Part shown: piece after piece, positions 29,172 through 38,192 of the stretch
Position numbering within the stretch: the first letter of the stretch is position 1
Layout of the letters: the number at the start of each line of letters is the position of its first letter
Source: JALOKP01 sp963800865
GTDB taxonomy: Bacteria; Acidobacteriota; Polarisedimenticolia; J045
Length of the DNA: 64,000 nucleotides
NCBI GenBank assembly: GCA_963800865.1
Contig: CAWDCL010000004.1
Span: forward strand, 992,001 to 1,056,000
Direction: 5' to 3'
Made by a program: the position numbers and the translations under genes
Notes under the pieces: generated by a model
Database searches by the model: none
What the model was told of the DNA's origin: nothing
What the model saw: the letters and a program-made list of their open reading frames with translations, nothing else

Positions 29172-31091
29172 ATGTCCCGGTCCGCTGCCATCTGCTCCCG
29201 CCTCGCTGCCCTCGTCCTGGGAGCGGCGACGGCCGCACTCGTCCCGGCGCGGGCCGCCGCGCCGCCCGCCGCACCGCTGCCGCCGAACCTCGTCGTGGTC
29301 ACGCTCGACACCGTGCGCGCCGACCGGCTCGGCGCGTACGGCAACACGGCCGCGGCGACGCCCCGGCTCGACCGGCTGGCGCGCGAGGGGGCGCTGGTCG
29401 AGCGGGTGCAGGCCGTCGCGCCGCTGACGCTGCCGGCGCACGCGTCGCTCTTCACCGGGCTCTACCCGCCGGCCCACGGGGTGCGGGACAACGCCGACTT
29501 CATCCTGCCGCCTTCGGTGACGACGCTGGCCGAGGTCCTCGCGGCCCGCGGCTACCGGACCGCGGCCGTCGTCGGCGCAGCGGTGCTGGCGAACACGCAG
29601 GGGCTCGCGCAGGGGTTCGCGAGCTACGATGCGCCGGGAGACGCGGCGGCGGCGCAGGGAGCCGTGGCGGCACGCGGCGCCGACGCGCGCTCGGCCGCGC
29701 CCGCGGCGGCCACGTTGCGGCCGATCGTGGAACGCCGCGCGGCCGAGGTGACCGACCGCGCGCTGGCGGCGCTCGATCGCCTCGCGCCCGGGCCGTTCTT
29801 CCTCTGGGTGCACTACTTCGACGCGCACGCCGAATACGAGCCGCCCGAGCCGTACCGCACGCGCTTCCAGCGCGCGCTCTACGACGGCGAGATCGCCTAC
29901 GTCGACGCGCAGCTCGGCCGGCTGCTCGACGCGCTGGCGGCGAAGGGGCTGGGCGGCCGCACGCTGGTCGCGGTCGTGGCCGACCACGGAGAGGGGCTGG
30001 GGGAGCACGGCGAGTCGACGCACGGAGTCTTCCTCTACGAGACGACGCTGGCCGTGCCGCTGATCCTGCGGATGCCGGGGCGCGTCGCGGCCGGCACGCG
30101 TGTCGCCGGTCCGGTGTCGCAGGTCGACCTGGCGCCGACGCTGCTGGAGCTGCTCGGCGCGCCGCCGCTCGGCGACGTGCAGGGGAGCAGCTTTGCGGCG
30201 CAGCTCTCGGGCGGGCGTCCGGCGGCCGGCGCGGCGAGCGCGGCCGGCGCGGCGGCAGCGGCCGGTCGGCCCGGCCCCGCCCCGCGCCCGCTCTACAGCG
30301 AGACGCTCTACCCCGAGCGGGCCTACGGCTGGGCGCCGCTCTTCGCGATGCGGCTCGGCGCGGGGAAGGTGATCGACGCCCCCCGGCCCGAGCTGTTCGA
30401 CCTTTCCGCCGATCCCGGCGAGCAGAAGAACCTGGCCGCGGCCCAGCCCTCCGTGCTGGCCGAGCGGCAGGCGGAGCTGGCTCGCCTGCGCGCCGCGATC
30501 GGCGGCGCCGACCCCGCCGCGGAGAGCCCGGCGGACGCCGAGCGGCGCGCGCAGCTCGAGGCGCTGGGATACGCGGGCTCCGGCAGCGGGACGCGCGGGG
30601 CGCGCGGAACGCAACTCGATCCGAAGGACGGGATCCGCTTCGAGATGGCGATCGAGGCCGCGCGCCTGTCGCTCGTCGCCGGCCGCCCCGCCGAGACGAT
30701 CGAGACGCTCGCGCCGGTGCTCGCCGCCGACCCGGGCAACGCGGCGGCGCTCAGCCTGTCGGGGGTCGCGCTCTTTGCGACCGGACGCCGCGACGAGGGG
30801 CTGGTGCGCCTCGAGCGGGCCGTCGCGGCGAGCGGGGCGACGTTCGAGTACCGGCTCAACTACGGCGCGGCGCTCTACCAGGCCGGCCGGCCGTCGTCGG
30901 CGATCGAGCAGTTCCGGGCCGCGCTCGCGCTGCAACCGGAGGCCCCGGACGCGCGCTACGCGCTGGCGGCGGCGCTGTTCGCGGCGGGCGATCGGGAGGG
31001 CGCGCTGATGGAGACGCGCGCGCTGCTGGCCGCCCAGCCGGGGCACGCGGCCGCGAAGAAACTGCTCGAGCGGATCCTCGCGGCACCCTGA
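29172..31091 (+). CDS. Alkaline-phosphatase-superfamily (sulfatase-like) hydrolase with TPR domain, paralogue
   Basis: A 639-residue exported protein (signal peptide, residues 1-29). The catalytic domain has VVVTLDTVRADRLGAYG, ADHGEGLGEHGES and FDAHAEYEPPEPY. The nucleophile region reads PLTLPAHASLFTGLYPPAHG, again with Thr in place of the formylglycine Cys. The C-terminal 150 residues are TPR-like. It is clearly paralogous to 19680-21782, including the ETLYPE and PELFDL segments. Probably secreted or periplasmic; substrate unknown. Confidence 0.8.
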   Translation: MSRSAAICSRLAALVLGAATAALVPARAAAPPAAPLPPNLVVVTLDTVRADRLGAYGNTAAATPRLDRLAREGALVERVQAVAPLTLPAHASLFTGLYPPAHGVRDNADFILPPSVTTLAEVLAARGYRTAAVVGAAVLANTQGLAQGFASYDAPGDAAAAQGAVAARGADARSAAPAAATLRPIVERRAAEVTDRALAALDRLAPGPFFLWVHYFDAHAEYEPPEPYRTRFQRALYDGEIAYVDAQLGRLLDALAAKGLGGRTLVAVVADHGEGLGEHGESTHGVFLYETTLAVPLILRMPGRVAAGTRVAGPVSQVDLAPTLLELLGAPPLGDVQGSSFAAQLSGGRPAAGAASAAGAAAAAGRPGPAPRPLYSETLYPERAYGWAPLFAMRLGAGKVIDAPRPELFDLSADPGEQKNLAAAQPSVLAERQAELARLRAAIGGADPAAESPADAERRAQLEALGYAGSGSGTRGARGTQLDPKDGIRFEMAIEAARLSLVAGRPAETIETLAPVLAADPGNAAALSLSGVALFATGRRDEGLVRLERAVAASGATFEYRLNYGAALYQAGRPSSAIEQFRAALALQPEAPDARYALAAALFAAGDREGALMETRALLAAQPGHAAAKKLLERILAAP

Positions 31092-31123
31092 CCGCCGGCG
31101 CCGGGGGTGGCGCAGCGTCACGC

Positions 31124-31306
31124 GGGCCGGCACGGAGGCCGGCCCCTACGATTCGCGCGCCGCATCATGCCGCGCGTCTCGCGTGCCCGTAGGGGCCGGC
31201 CTCCGTGCCGGCCCGGTCGGTCAGCCGGATGCCCGTAGGGGCCGGCCTCCGTGCCGGCCCGGCCGATCAGACGGATGCCCGTAGGGGCCGGCCTCCGTGC
31301 CGGCCC
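31124..31306. repeat. Cluster of four GTAG-type REP elements
   Basis: Units at 31124-31149 (minus), 31189-31214, 31235-31260 and 31281-31306 (plus) are identical to the copies near 4.1 and 5.4 kb. The last three repeat with an exact 46-bp period in which the flank (GGTCGGTCAGCCGGATGCCC, or a close variant) is also copied. The cluster fills most of the 300-bp gap between the convergent phosphatase/TPR and ychF genes; no gene is seen there. Confidence 0.85.
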
Positions 31307-31310
31307 GCTC

Positions 31311-31390
31311 CGCGCCGGCCCGGTTCCGCGCCGGCCCGGTTCCGCGCCGGCCCGGTTCCGCGCCGGCCCGGTTCCGTGCCGGCCCGGTCG
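31311..31390. repeat. 16-bp tandem array derived from REP end sequence
   Basis: Five head-to-tail units of CGCGCCGGCCCGGTTC (31311-31326, 31327-31342, 31343-31358, 31359-31374, and a variant at 31375-31390) follow the last REP. The unit contains the GCCGGCCC half-stem of the REP, so the array looks like slippage on one arm of the element. It abuts the ychF stop codon. Confidence 0.75.
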
Positions 31391-31391
31391 G

Positions 31392-32468
31392 TCAGCCGGA
31401 GTGGCGGAAATGCACGACGTCGCCGTCCTGCACGACGTACTCCTTCCCCTCGAGCCGCAACCACGCCTTCTCGCGCGCCGCGGCCAGCGACCCGGCCTCG
31501 AGCAGCTTGTCCCAGGGCACGACTTCGGCCCGGATGAACCCCTTCTCGATGTCCGAGTGGACCGCCCCCGCGGCCCCGCGCGCCGGCGTGCCGGCGCGGA
31601 TCGACCAGGTGCGGCACTCGTCGTCGCCGACCGTCAGGAACGAGATGTAGCCCAGCAGGTGATAGCTGGCGCGGATCAGCCGTTCCAGCGCCGGCTCGCC
31701 GATCCCGAGGTCGGCCCGGAACGCCGCGGCGTCGGCCGCCGACAGCGACGCGATCTCGCGCTCGATCTTGGCCGAGAGCGCGACGAACTCGGTCCCCGGG
31801 CGGCCAGTGAGGGCGCCGAGCCCGAAGGCCTCCGGCCCCTGGCCGAACTCGCCCGTCCGGTCCTCGCCGAGGTTGACGGCGACGAGCAGCGGCTTGGCGG
31901 TCAGGAAGGCGTAGCTGCGCACCGCGCGCAGTTCGTCCTCGGACAGCGCCGCGCGCAGCGGGACCTCCTTCTCGAGCTGCCGGACCGCGCGCGTGAGGAT
32001 CTCCTGCTCGCGCTTGTCCTCGTCCTTGCCCGCCTTCTTGATGATCGCCTCGAGCCGCTCGAGCCGCCGCTGCGCGACGTCGAGATCGGCCAGCAGGAAC
32101 TCCGTCTCCACCAGCGACAGGTCGCGCGCCGGGTCGACCGAGCCGTCAGGGTGCGGATCGGTGGGGTCGTCCCAGGCGCGCAGCACGAGCAGCAGCGCGT
32201 CGGCGGTGCGCAGCGGCGCGAGCAGCGGGTTGTCGGCCTTGCCCGCGCCCTTCTCCATCGGCGCCGGGTCGACGTAGGTGACCGTCGCGTAGGTCGTCTT
32301 CTTGGGCTTGAAGAGCGGCACCATCCGGTCGAGCCGGGCGTCGGGCACCTTGGCGATGCCGCGGCGGGTCTCGATCTTCCCCCCCTCGGGCAGCGCGGTG
32401 CCGGTCAGGATGCTCCAGAGCGTCGTCTTGCCGGAGTGGGGCAGGCCGCAAAGCGAGATTTCCATCAT
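31392..32468 (-). CDS. ychF: YchF/Ola1-type P-loop ATPase
   Basis: A 358-residue protein with the P-loop CGLPHSGKTTLW at residues 7-18, an NxxE-type base motif in VAVNLGEDR, a coiled-coil insertion (about 125-165, Glu/Arg/Lys-rich) and the C-terminal TGS domain (YHLLGYISFLTVG, AVHSDIEKGFIRAEVV, LEGKEYVVQDGDVVHF). YchF hydrolyses ATP rather than GTP and binds ribosomes; it is linked to oxidative-stress responses. The start is one of two adjacent ATGs (32468 or 32465) after GGGAGA. Length matches the family (about 360). Confidence 0.93.
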   Translation of the reverse strand: MMEISLCGLPHSGKTTLWSILTGTALPEGGKIETRRGIAKVPDARLDRMVPLFKPKKTTYATVTYVDPAPMEKGAGKADNPLLAPLRTADALLLVLRAWDDPTDPHPDGSVDPARDLSLVETEFLLADLDVAQRRLERLEAIIKKAGKDEDKREQEILTRAVRQLEKEVPLRAALSEDELRAVRSYAFLTAKPLLVAVNLGEDRTGEFGQGPEAFGLGALTGRPGTEFVALSAKIEREIASLSAADAAAFRADLGIGEPALERLIRASYHLLGYISFLTVGDDECRTWSIRAGTPARGAAGAVHSDIEKGFIRAEVVPWDKLLEAGSLAAAREKAWLRLEGKEYVVQDGDVVHFRHSG

Positions 32469-32578
32469 CGTCTCCCGTCGGCGCCGGGGGGCGGCGCGCG
32501 GGCGCCGCGGTTGACGGGGCGCGGGGGCGGTTTCTACCATCCCCGGCGCGCCTTCACCACCCGGCGCCCGGAGCGCCC

Positions 32579-33034
32579 ATGATCGAAGGGGTCGTCGTTC
32601 ACACCCTCGAGCCAAGAGCCGACGAGCGCGGCCGGGTCGTCGAGTTGTTCCGCGCCGACGGGCCGGTGCCCCACGCCGCCGGCCAGGTCCACCTGACGAC
32701 CCTCTTCCCGGGGGTGGTCAAGGCCTGGCACCGGCACCGGCAGCGCACCGACACCCTCGCCGTCGTCGCGGGGCAGGTGCGGCTCGGGCTCTACGACGGG
32801 CGCGAGGGTTCCAGGACCGAGAACGAGCTGAACCAGTTCTTCCTCGGCGACCACGCGCCGCTGGCGGTGACGATCCCGCCCGGCGTCTGGTTCGGGCTGA
32901 AGGGCTGCGGCCTGGTCGAGTCGCTGGTGATCGTCGTGACCGACCGGCCGCACGACCCGAAGCTGCCCGACGAGGACCGGATCGACCCCGAGATGAACGA
33001 GATCCCGTTCGACTGGGAACGGCGCGACCGCTAG
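32579..33034 (+). CDS. dTDP-4-dehydrorhamnose 3,5-epimerase-like cupin
   Basis: A 151-residue RmlC-fold protein: ADERGRVVELFR, VVKAWHRHRQRTD (the catalytic-His region), GQVRLGLYDGREGS, VTIPPGVWFGLKG and the closing PEMNEIPFDW. It is shorter than classical RmlC (about 180) and no rfbABD genes are nearby, so it may be a sugar-nucleotide epimerase of another pathway. It stands alone, divergent from ychF and just upstream of a tRNA-Pro gene. Confidence 0.8.
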   Translation: MIEGVVVHTLEPRADERGRVVELFRADGPVPHAAGQVHLTTLFPGVVKAWHRHRQRTDTLAVVAGQVRLGLYDGREGSRTENELNQFFLGDHAPLAVTIPPGVWFGLKGCGLVESLVIVVTDRPHDPKLPDEDRIDPEMNEIPFDWERRDR

Positions 33035-33055
33035 GCTGATACGCTTCCAAGCCGT

Positions 33056-33132
33056 CGGGGCGTGGCGCAGCCTGGTAGCGCACCTGTTTTGGGAGCAGGT
33101 GGTCGCCGGTTCAAATCCGGCCGCCCCGACCA
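33056..33132 (+). tRNA. tRNA-Pro (TGG)
   Basis: A complete 77-nt cloverleaf: acceptor CGGGGCG/CGCCCCG, D-arm GCGC...GCGC, anticodon loop TTTGGGA with anticodon TGG, T-arm GCCGG-TTCAAAT-CCGGC, discriminator A and an encoded CCA. Confidence 0.97.
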
Positions 33133-33313
33133 GTCGCTTCACGAACCCGGGACCGAATCGCCGCTCTCGCGATGCGGGCGGAGTCTGCCGAGTCGTCCAG
33201 CGGACACGGGGCGACGATCGCCGACCGGGAGTGCTCGCCCGCTGTTCCGTCGATCCGGCGGCCGACCGCCGCCTCCGTCGACTCCCGCCGCGCCGTGCTA
33301 CGCTCGCTCCATC

Positions 33314-34086
33314 GTGGGGCGCGGGCTCAGTCGTCCTTCAGCCGGAGTCGCCGTTCTGGCCCTCTGCGCCGCCCTGTTGCCGTGGCTCGTCGCCGCGGCG
33401 CTCCCCCCGATCGCGCAGCCGCAGTCCTACCACGCGTTCGCCGATCAGCGCGCGCTGTGGGGAGTGCCGAACGCCTTCGACGTGATCTCCAACCTGCCGT
33501 TCCTGGTGGTCGGCCTGCTCGGTCTCTTCGCGCTGCCGAAAGCGATGGCGCGCGACGCGACGCCGCGCGCGGCGCGTGCGCCGTGGCTCGCGATGTTCTG
33601 CGGCGTGGCGCTGACCGCGCTCGGGTCCGCGGCCTACCACCTCGATCCGACGGATGCGACGCTGGTCTGGGACCGGCTGCCGATGGCGCTCAGTTTCGCC
33701 GGGCTGGTCGCGGGCACGCTTGCCGATCGGACCGCCCGGCCGGGCTGGCTGCTGCCCTGTGCGCTGGCGGCCAGCGGCGTCGGCTCCGTCGCCTTCTGGG
33801 CGCTGAGCGGGAACCTCGCACCCTACCTCGCGGCCCAGGTCGGGTTCCTCGCGGTCGCCCTCGCGGCCACCGCGCTGATCCGTTCGCCCTACACGCACGC
33901 CGCGTGGCTGTACGGCGCCGCGGTCCTCTACGGCGGCGCGATGCGGCCGAGCGCCTGGATCACGCGATCGCGGCGCTGCTCGGCGGCCGCGTCAGCGGCC
34001 ACACCCTCAAGCACCTGCTGGCCGCGGCCGCGATCTACGTCGTCTACCGCATGCTGCTGCGGCGCCGGCGGGCGCCTATCGCCTGA
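33314..34086 (+). CDS. Ceramidase-like (CREST superfamily) membrane hydrolase; one frame change
   Basis: Corrected length is 257 residues, with about seven membrane helices. Motifs typical of alkaline-ceramidase-like proteins are present: FDVISNLPFLVVGLLGL, SAAYHLDPTDATLVWDRLPM (with the His/Asp expected in the metal site) and, near the C-terminus, SGHTLKHLLAAAAIY with paired His. The frame shifts near 33945; one added base gives the continuous AAERLDHAIAALL. GTG at 33314 is the likely start. The stop overlaps the convergent O-methyltransferase by 11 bp. The substrate is unproven. Confidence 0.75.
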
Positions 34087-34723
34087 TCCCGAGGACCAGC
34101 CCGTCCGGGGTGGGGATGCAGACCGAGTCGCAGGCTGCGGCAACGATCTCGTGGAAAGCGCGCATCGCCCGCGCGCGCTCGTCATCGTCCAGCAGTTCGC
34201 CGAACAGGAACGCGTTGTCCCCGAGCACGAGGCCGCCGGGCCGCAGGTTCGCGATCGCCCAGCGGGCGTAACGGTCGTAGTTGGCCTTGTCGGCGTCGAG
34301 GAAGACCGCGTCGAAGGGGCCGTGCTGCTCGAGCCCCGGAAGGACGCTCGTGCCGGCGCCGACCACGACGGTGACCCGCTCCGCGAGGCCGGCGGCAGCC
34401 AGGTTGGCGCGGGCCAGCTCGGCGTGGCGGGGCTCGAACTCCACCGTCCAGAGGTGTCCGTCCGGGGGCAGCGCACGCGCCAGGTGGATCGTCGAGTAGC
34501 CGGCCAGCGTGCCGACCTCGACCACCCGGCGTGCGCCGATCAGCCGGACGAGCAGGTGCAGCAGGCGGCCCTCGTTCGGGCCGACCATGATCGCCGGCAT
34601 GTCGGGTGGGGTCGCGAAGGCCCGGGCCAGCGCCGCGTCGTGCGGGGCGTGGACCTTGGCGACCCAGTCGAGGATTTCTGCAGTCGCGTAGCGCGCGCCG
34701 CTTCGCGAATCGGGATCGGCCAT
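34076..34723 (-). CDS. SAM-dependent O-methyltransferase (family 3)
   Basis: A 215-residue class I methyltransferase. The SAM-binding motif VVEVGTLAGYSTIHLARALP lies at about 67-86, followed by the acidic residue in WTVEFEP, the metal- and substrate-binding FDAVFLDADKANYDRY, and LRPGGLVLGDNAF. This is the pattern of cation-dependent catechol/caffeoyl-CoA-type O-methyltransferases. The ATG at 34723 is chosen because the upstream frame is not conserved. Acceptor unknown. Confidence 0.88.
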   Translation of the reverse strand: MADPDSRSGARYATAEILDWVAKVHAPHDAALARAFATPPDMPAIMVGPNEGRLLHLLVRLIGARRVVEVGTLAGYSTIHLARALPPDGHLWTVEFEPRHAELARANLAAAGLAERVTVVVGAGTSVLPGLEQHGPFDAVFLDADKANYDRYARWAIANLRPGGLVLGDNAFLFGELLDDDERARAMRAFHEIVAAACDSVCIPTPDGLVLGIRR

Positions 34724-34784
34724 GGCCCATGGTGCCTCGCGCCGGCCTGGCCGTCCAACCTGCAGTATCGCCCCGGGATCGCGC

Positions 34785-36585
34785 TCAACGCGGCGCGGCG
34801 ATCTCCTTCGAAGAGTCGACCCACGCGTTGTAGGACGCCCCGGCCGGCGCCACGATCTCGCGCTTGTCCTCGCCGCGGCCCGCCTTCTCCGACCTGTCGG
34901 GCACCAGCGAGATCCCCTCGGCCTTCTTCCCTCCGCCACGGGTCGGCACCGGGCGCAGGCGGACCTCCTGGCCGTCGACCGCGGTGGTCCAGAGGACCGT
35001 CATCACCAGCCGGCCGCCGCCGCCGAAGACGTTGCGGCGCTGCACGTCGAGGATCTCCCCCGTCGCCGGGGTCCCCCTGCGGACCACGACCGTCCCGTCG
35101 ATCAGCGCGTCCTCTCCGACGACGAGCGCGACGCGGTCGCCCGGCTTCACGGACGCGGAGCGGACCTCCGAGGCGAGCGCGACGACGATCCGCGCTCCCT
35201 CCGGGAGCACCACCCGGGCCGGCTCCGGTACCGGCGGAGAGGGAGGGGGCGCGGCGGCCGCGGGGGGTGGGGGCGCGGCCGGCGTCGCCGGAGCCCGTTC
35301 GCGCGGCTTCGGGGACGCTTTGAGGGGCGCGACTCCTGCGGCGGGCGCGGCCGGGCCAGGCGGCGGCGGCGCGGCCACGGCAGCTGCGGTGGCCGGGATC
35401 CCGCCCTCCCCGGCGCGCGGGCCCGACTCCCCGCCGGATTCAGTCCCGGTCCCCGGCGTCACTTCGGTCGCGGCTCCCGGCGCCGTGGAAACCCCCGCAT
35501 CCCCTGCGGCAGCGGGCGCTCCCGCGGCTACTGCCGGCGCTTCGTCGGCGACGGTCGCCGCGGTCGGTTCCCCGGGTGCCGCGCGTTGCGTGAGCCAGAA
35601 GGCGCCCGCCAGCACCAGCGCCAGTCCGGCCAGCGCTCCGGCGACGAGCGGCCACTTGGTCCCGCCGCCGGTCGCCGCGGTCGCGCGGCCGCTGTTGCCC
35701 GATCAGCGTGCCGGACTCCGTCTCTTCCTTGAGCTCGGCCAGCGCCACGCGGACGTCCGTCATGTTCTGCCAGCGCTTTTCCGGGTCCTTCCTGATGCAG
35801 CGCGTGATGACGCGCTCGATCTCCGGCGGAATCGCCGGCGCAAGCGAGCGCAGCGGCCGCGGCTCGAGGGTCAGGATCGCGGAGAGGGTGGAGAGGGTGG
35901 AGTCGCCGCGGAAAGCCCGCTCGCCGGTCAGCATCTCGTAGAGCAGCGTGCCGAAGCTGAAGATGTCCGAGCGCGCGTCGACCTTCTTCCCCTCCGCCTG
36001 CTCGGGCGACATGTACGAGACGGTCCCGAGGATCCGCCCCTCGACGGTGTGGGTGCCGCTCGAGAGCGCCGTTCGCGTCGAGTCGTCGTCGCCGGAACCG
36101 AGGCGCAGGCCCAGCTTGGCGAGGCCGAAGTCGACGAGCTTCACCCGCCCGTCCCGCGCCACCATCACGTTTCCCGGCTTGAGGTCGCGGTGAACGATTC
36201 CCGCGGCGTGGGCCCGGGCCAGCGCGTCGGCGACCGGGACCGCGATCCCGAGCGCCTGCTCGACCCGCATCCCGTTCTTGGGGATCAGGTGATCGAGCGT
36301 CTGGCCGTCGACGAACTCCATCGCGATGAAGTCGAAGCCGTCCTGCGAGCCGATGTCGTAGATGGCGACGATGTTCGGGTGGTTGAGGATCGAGGCCGCC
36401 TGGGCCTCCTGGAGAAACCGTTGCCGGCGCTCGGGCTCGGCGACCCGCTCGGGGGGGAGCACCTTGAGCGCGACCTCACGTCCGAGCCGCGTGTCATGCG
36501 CCTGGTAAACCTCACCCATGCCGCCGGTGCCGACGAGGGAGACGATCCTGTAGGGACCGACGAGCGTTCCGGGTTCGAGCGGCAT
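34785..36585 (-). CDS. Membrane Ser/Thr protein kinase with extracytoplasmic C-terminal domain; one frame change
   Basis: Corrected length is 599 residues. The kinase domain covers about 12-285: Gly loop GTGGMG, Lys41 in VALKVLP, Asp134 in HRDLKPGNV, DFG at 152-154, MSPEQ. One transmembrane helix follows (WPLVAGALAGLALVLAGAFW), then a long Pro/Ala-rich linker and a beta-rich C-terminal domain (LPEGARIVVALASEVRSASV, ALIDGTVVVRRGTPATGEI) of a kind found at kinase or secretion-protein C-termini. The frame shifts at the GGG near 35700; removing one G joins TLIGNSGRATAA. GGGAG precedes the ATG. Topology (cytoplasmic kinase, periplasmic tail) is inferred. Confidence 0.85.
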
Positions 36586-36758
36586 CGCAGCTCCCTCGCG
36601 CGGGAGAGGATGTTGCCGCCGAGTCGCCGCTGCAACCGCCGAGCTGCCGCGAACGGATCGGCGGTCGGCCCGGGTGGGGGGCGGGCGGGGGCGGCGGGGG
36701 CGGCGGGGCACGGCCGGTCGCGGAGGGCGGCGATTGGGCTATCATTCCCGGCCCGCGC

Positions 36759-36834
36759 GCGGCTGTAGCTCAGCGGATAGAGCACCAGCCTCCGGAGCTG
36801 GGGGTCGCTGGTTCGATTCCAGCCAGCCGCGCCA
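36759..36834 (+). tRNA. tRNA-Arg (CCG)
   Basis: A 76-nt cloverleaf: acceptor GCGGCTG/CAGCCGC, anticodon loop CTCCGGA with anticodon CCG, T-arm GCTGG-TTCGATT-CCAGC, discriminator G, encoded CCA. A TATCAT box about 15 bases upstream may be its -10. Confidence 0.96.
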
Positions 36835-36923
36835 ACCTGCATCCTGTCGGACCCGGTCCCCGAAGGGCACTCCCGGGGCCCGGGTTCCTGACGGGAGGGA
36901 TTCCGAGGTGGGAGGGCCTCCCC

Positions 36924-37740
36924 TCAAGACCGATGCCGGTACGCGCGCCAGGCCGCGTCCCTCCGCAGGTCGCCGTCGCGCAGCAGCGCGAAGCGATCGT
37001 CGTCCGACCACGCGCTCGACGACGGCCAGCCGCCGGTCCCGGAGCGCGGCCGCCCGCCCGACCGTCGTGCGGTCCACGCCGGCGAACTTCGCGATGAGCG
37101 CGTCCGATGCCTCGGTCAGGCGCGAGGCGGCGCAGAGCAGCAGGCCGCGCGCCGGGCCTCGCGTCCGCAGCGCCGTCTCGGGCGTTCGAGTCAGCGCGCT
37201 GACCGCCGCGGCGACCTGTGAGAGCGACCAGGGCGGCGCGGCAGCGCTCGGCGAGCGCGGCATCGGGGTGCCGCCGACGCTCACTGCGGGGTCGCCCGAA
37301 ACCCACGCGTGGAACCGCTCGGGGTCGGGAACCGGACGCCGGACGGCTGGCAGCGCGAGTCCCACCGCGTCACGGTGCGTCGAGAACGGCCAGGCAAGGG
37401 GGTCGCGGACGAGGCCGCGGCGGCACGGATTCAGGTGGATGTAGCGCGTCGTGCGGTCGACGTGTTCGGTTCCCCGAATCGGCGTCGGGCTGGCCCGGTG
37501 CTCCCAGACCGGGCCGGACTCTCCTCGCGCTCCGTTGCGCCACCGCGCATAGCTGCGGAGCGCCACCGTCAACGGCGCCAACTGCGTCGCATCCGTCAAT
37601 TGGACGTGGACGTGGTCCGGCATCAGCACGAGGGCCCGGAAGCGCAGGCCAGCCGTGAGCCGATCCCAGAGTGCGCGGGCCTCGGTCCAGCTGCGAAACA
37701 GGAGCGTGCCGTGCGCGGCGCGGGGACAGGCGTGAAGCAT
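36924..37740 (-). mobile_element. Y1 (REP-associated type) transposase with DnaA-like C-terminal domain; one frame change
   Basis: Corrected length is 271 residues. The Y1/HUH core (about 1-130) has the His-hydrophobic-His motif in VLMPDHVHVQL and the catalytic Tyr in TTRYIHLNPCRRGLV. These single-strand DNA transposases nick and join hairpin ends, and a subgroup (RAYT) mobilises REP elements. The C-terminal part (ALRTRGPARGLLLCAASRLT, IAKFAGVDRTTVGRAAALR) resembles the DnaA DNA-binding domain often attached to such proteins. The frame shifts near 37000; removing one G gives DDDRFALLRDGDLRRDAAW and a stop at 36924. The N-terminus is slightly shorter than usual. Confidence 0.8.
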
Positions 37741-37827
37741 GGGAGAAGCTACCGCCGCAAGGCGGCCGTTCGCCCGGCACGCAGGCCGCAGCGCTGGCTG
37801 ATGAGTTGCTGGGTGGCGAAGCTGCCG

Positions 37828-38068
37828 ACAGAGAGCCGCCTCGAATGCCCATCTGCGCACAGAGAGCGGGGTCGAATGCACGCATCCGCCGGGGGCGATA
37901 GCCCGGGGGCCTGCGCGGGGCACGTCCCGGGTGGGGCCAAGGCCGGAAATGGGTCGTTTGCAGCGGTCCTTCGGGGTCTGCACCGGCCGTCGAAACCAGC
38001 ATCGACCGGCGGTTGTGCGTTCGACCCCCTTCTCTGTCGGCGAGCGTGCATTCAGCCCGGCTCTCTGT
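37828..38068. repeat. Element with doubled motifs in inverted ends (MITE-like)
   Basis: A 23-25-bp motif (ACAGAGAGC, three or four variable bases, then TCGAATGC) occurs four times. Two copies are on the plus strand at 37828 and 37859. Two are on the minus strand with 5' ends at 38068 and 38037. Both pairs have exactly a 31-bp period, and the arms face each other across about 130 bp. A degenerate fifth copy may be at 38130. It begins 88 bp upstream of the Y1 transposase start, so it could be that enzyme's cognate non-autonomous element. Confidence 0.55.
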
Positions 38069-38192
38069 TGCCGTGCGCGGCCGGCCCCGTGTGCGGGCCG
38101 GACGAGCCTCGCGATACTCCAGTTCGGTCACAGAGGGTCGAGCCGTCCGCGCTGCTCCGCCGTCGGGCGCCCCGCGGGCGCCGCCCCCCGCG

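Noticed and set aside
19680..31091. Classical formylglycine sulfatase function for the two TPR hydrolases
   Set aside because: The CxPxR or SxPxR nucleophile motif is absent; Thr and His occupy the aligned positions.
37828..38068. Repeats near the Y1 gene as a decayed CRISPR array
   Set aside because: Only two copies occur on each strand, with 6-8 bp between them and in converging orientation. That is not a repeat-spacer layout, and no cas genes are present.
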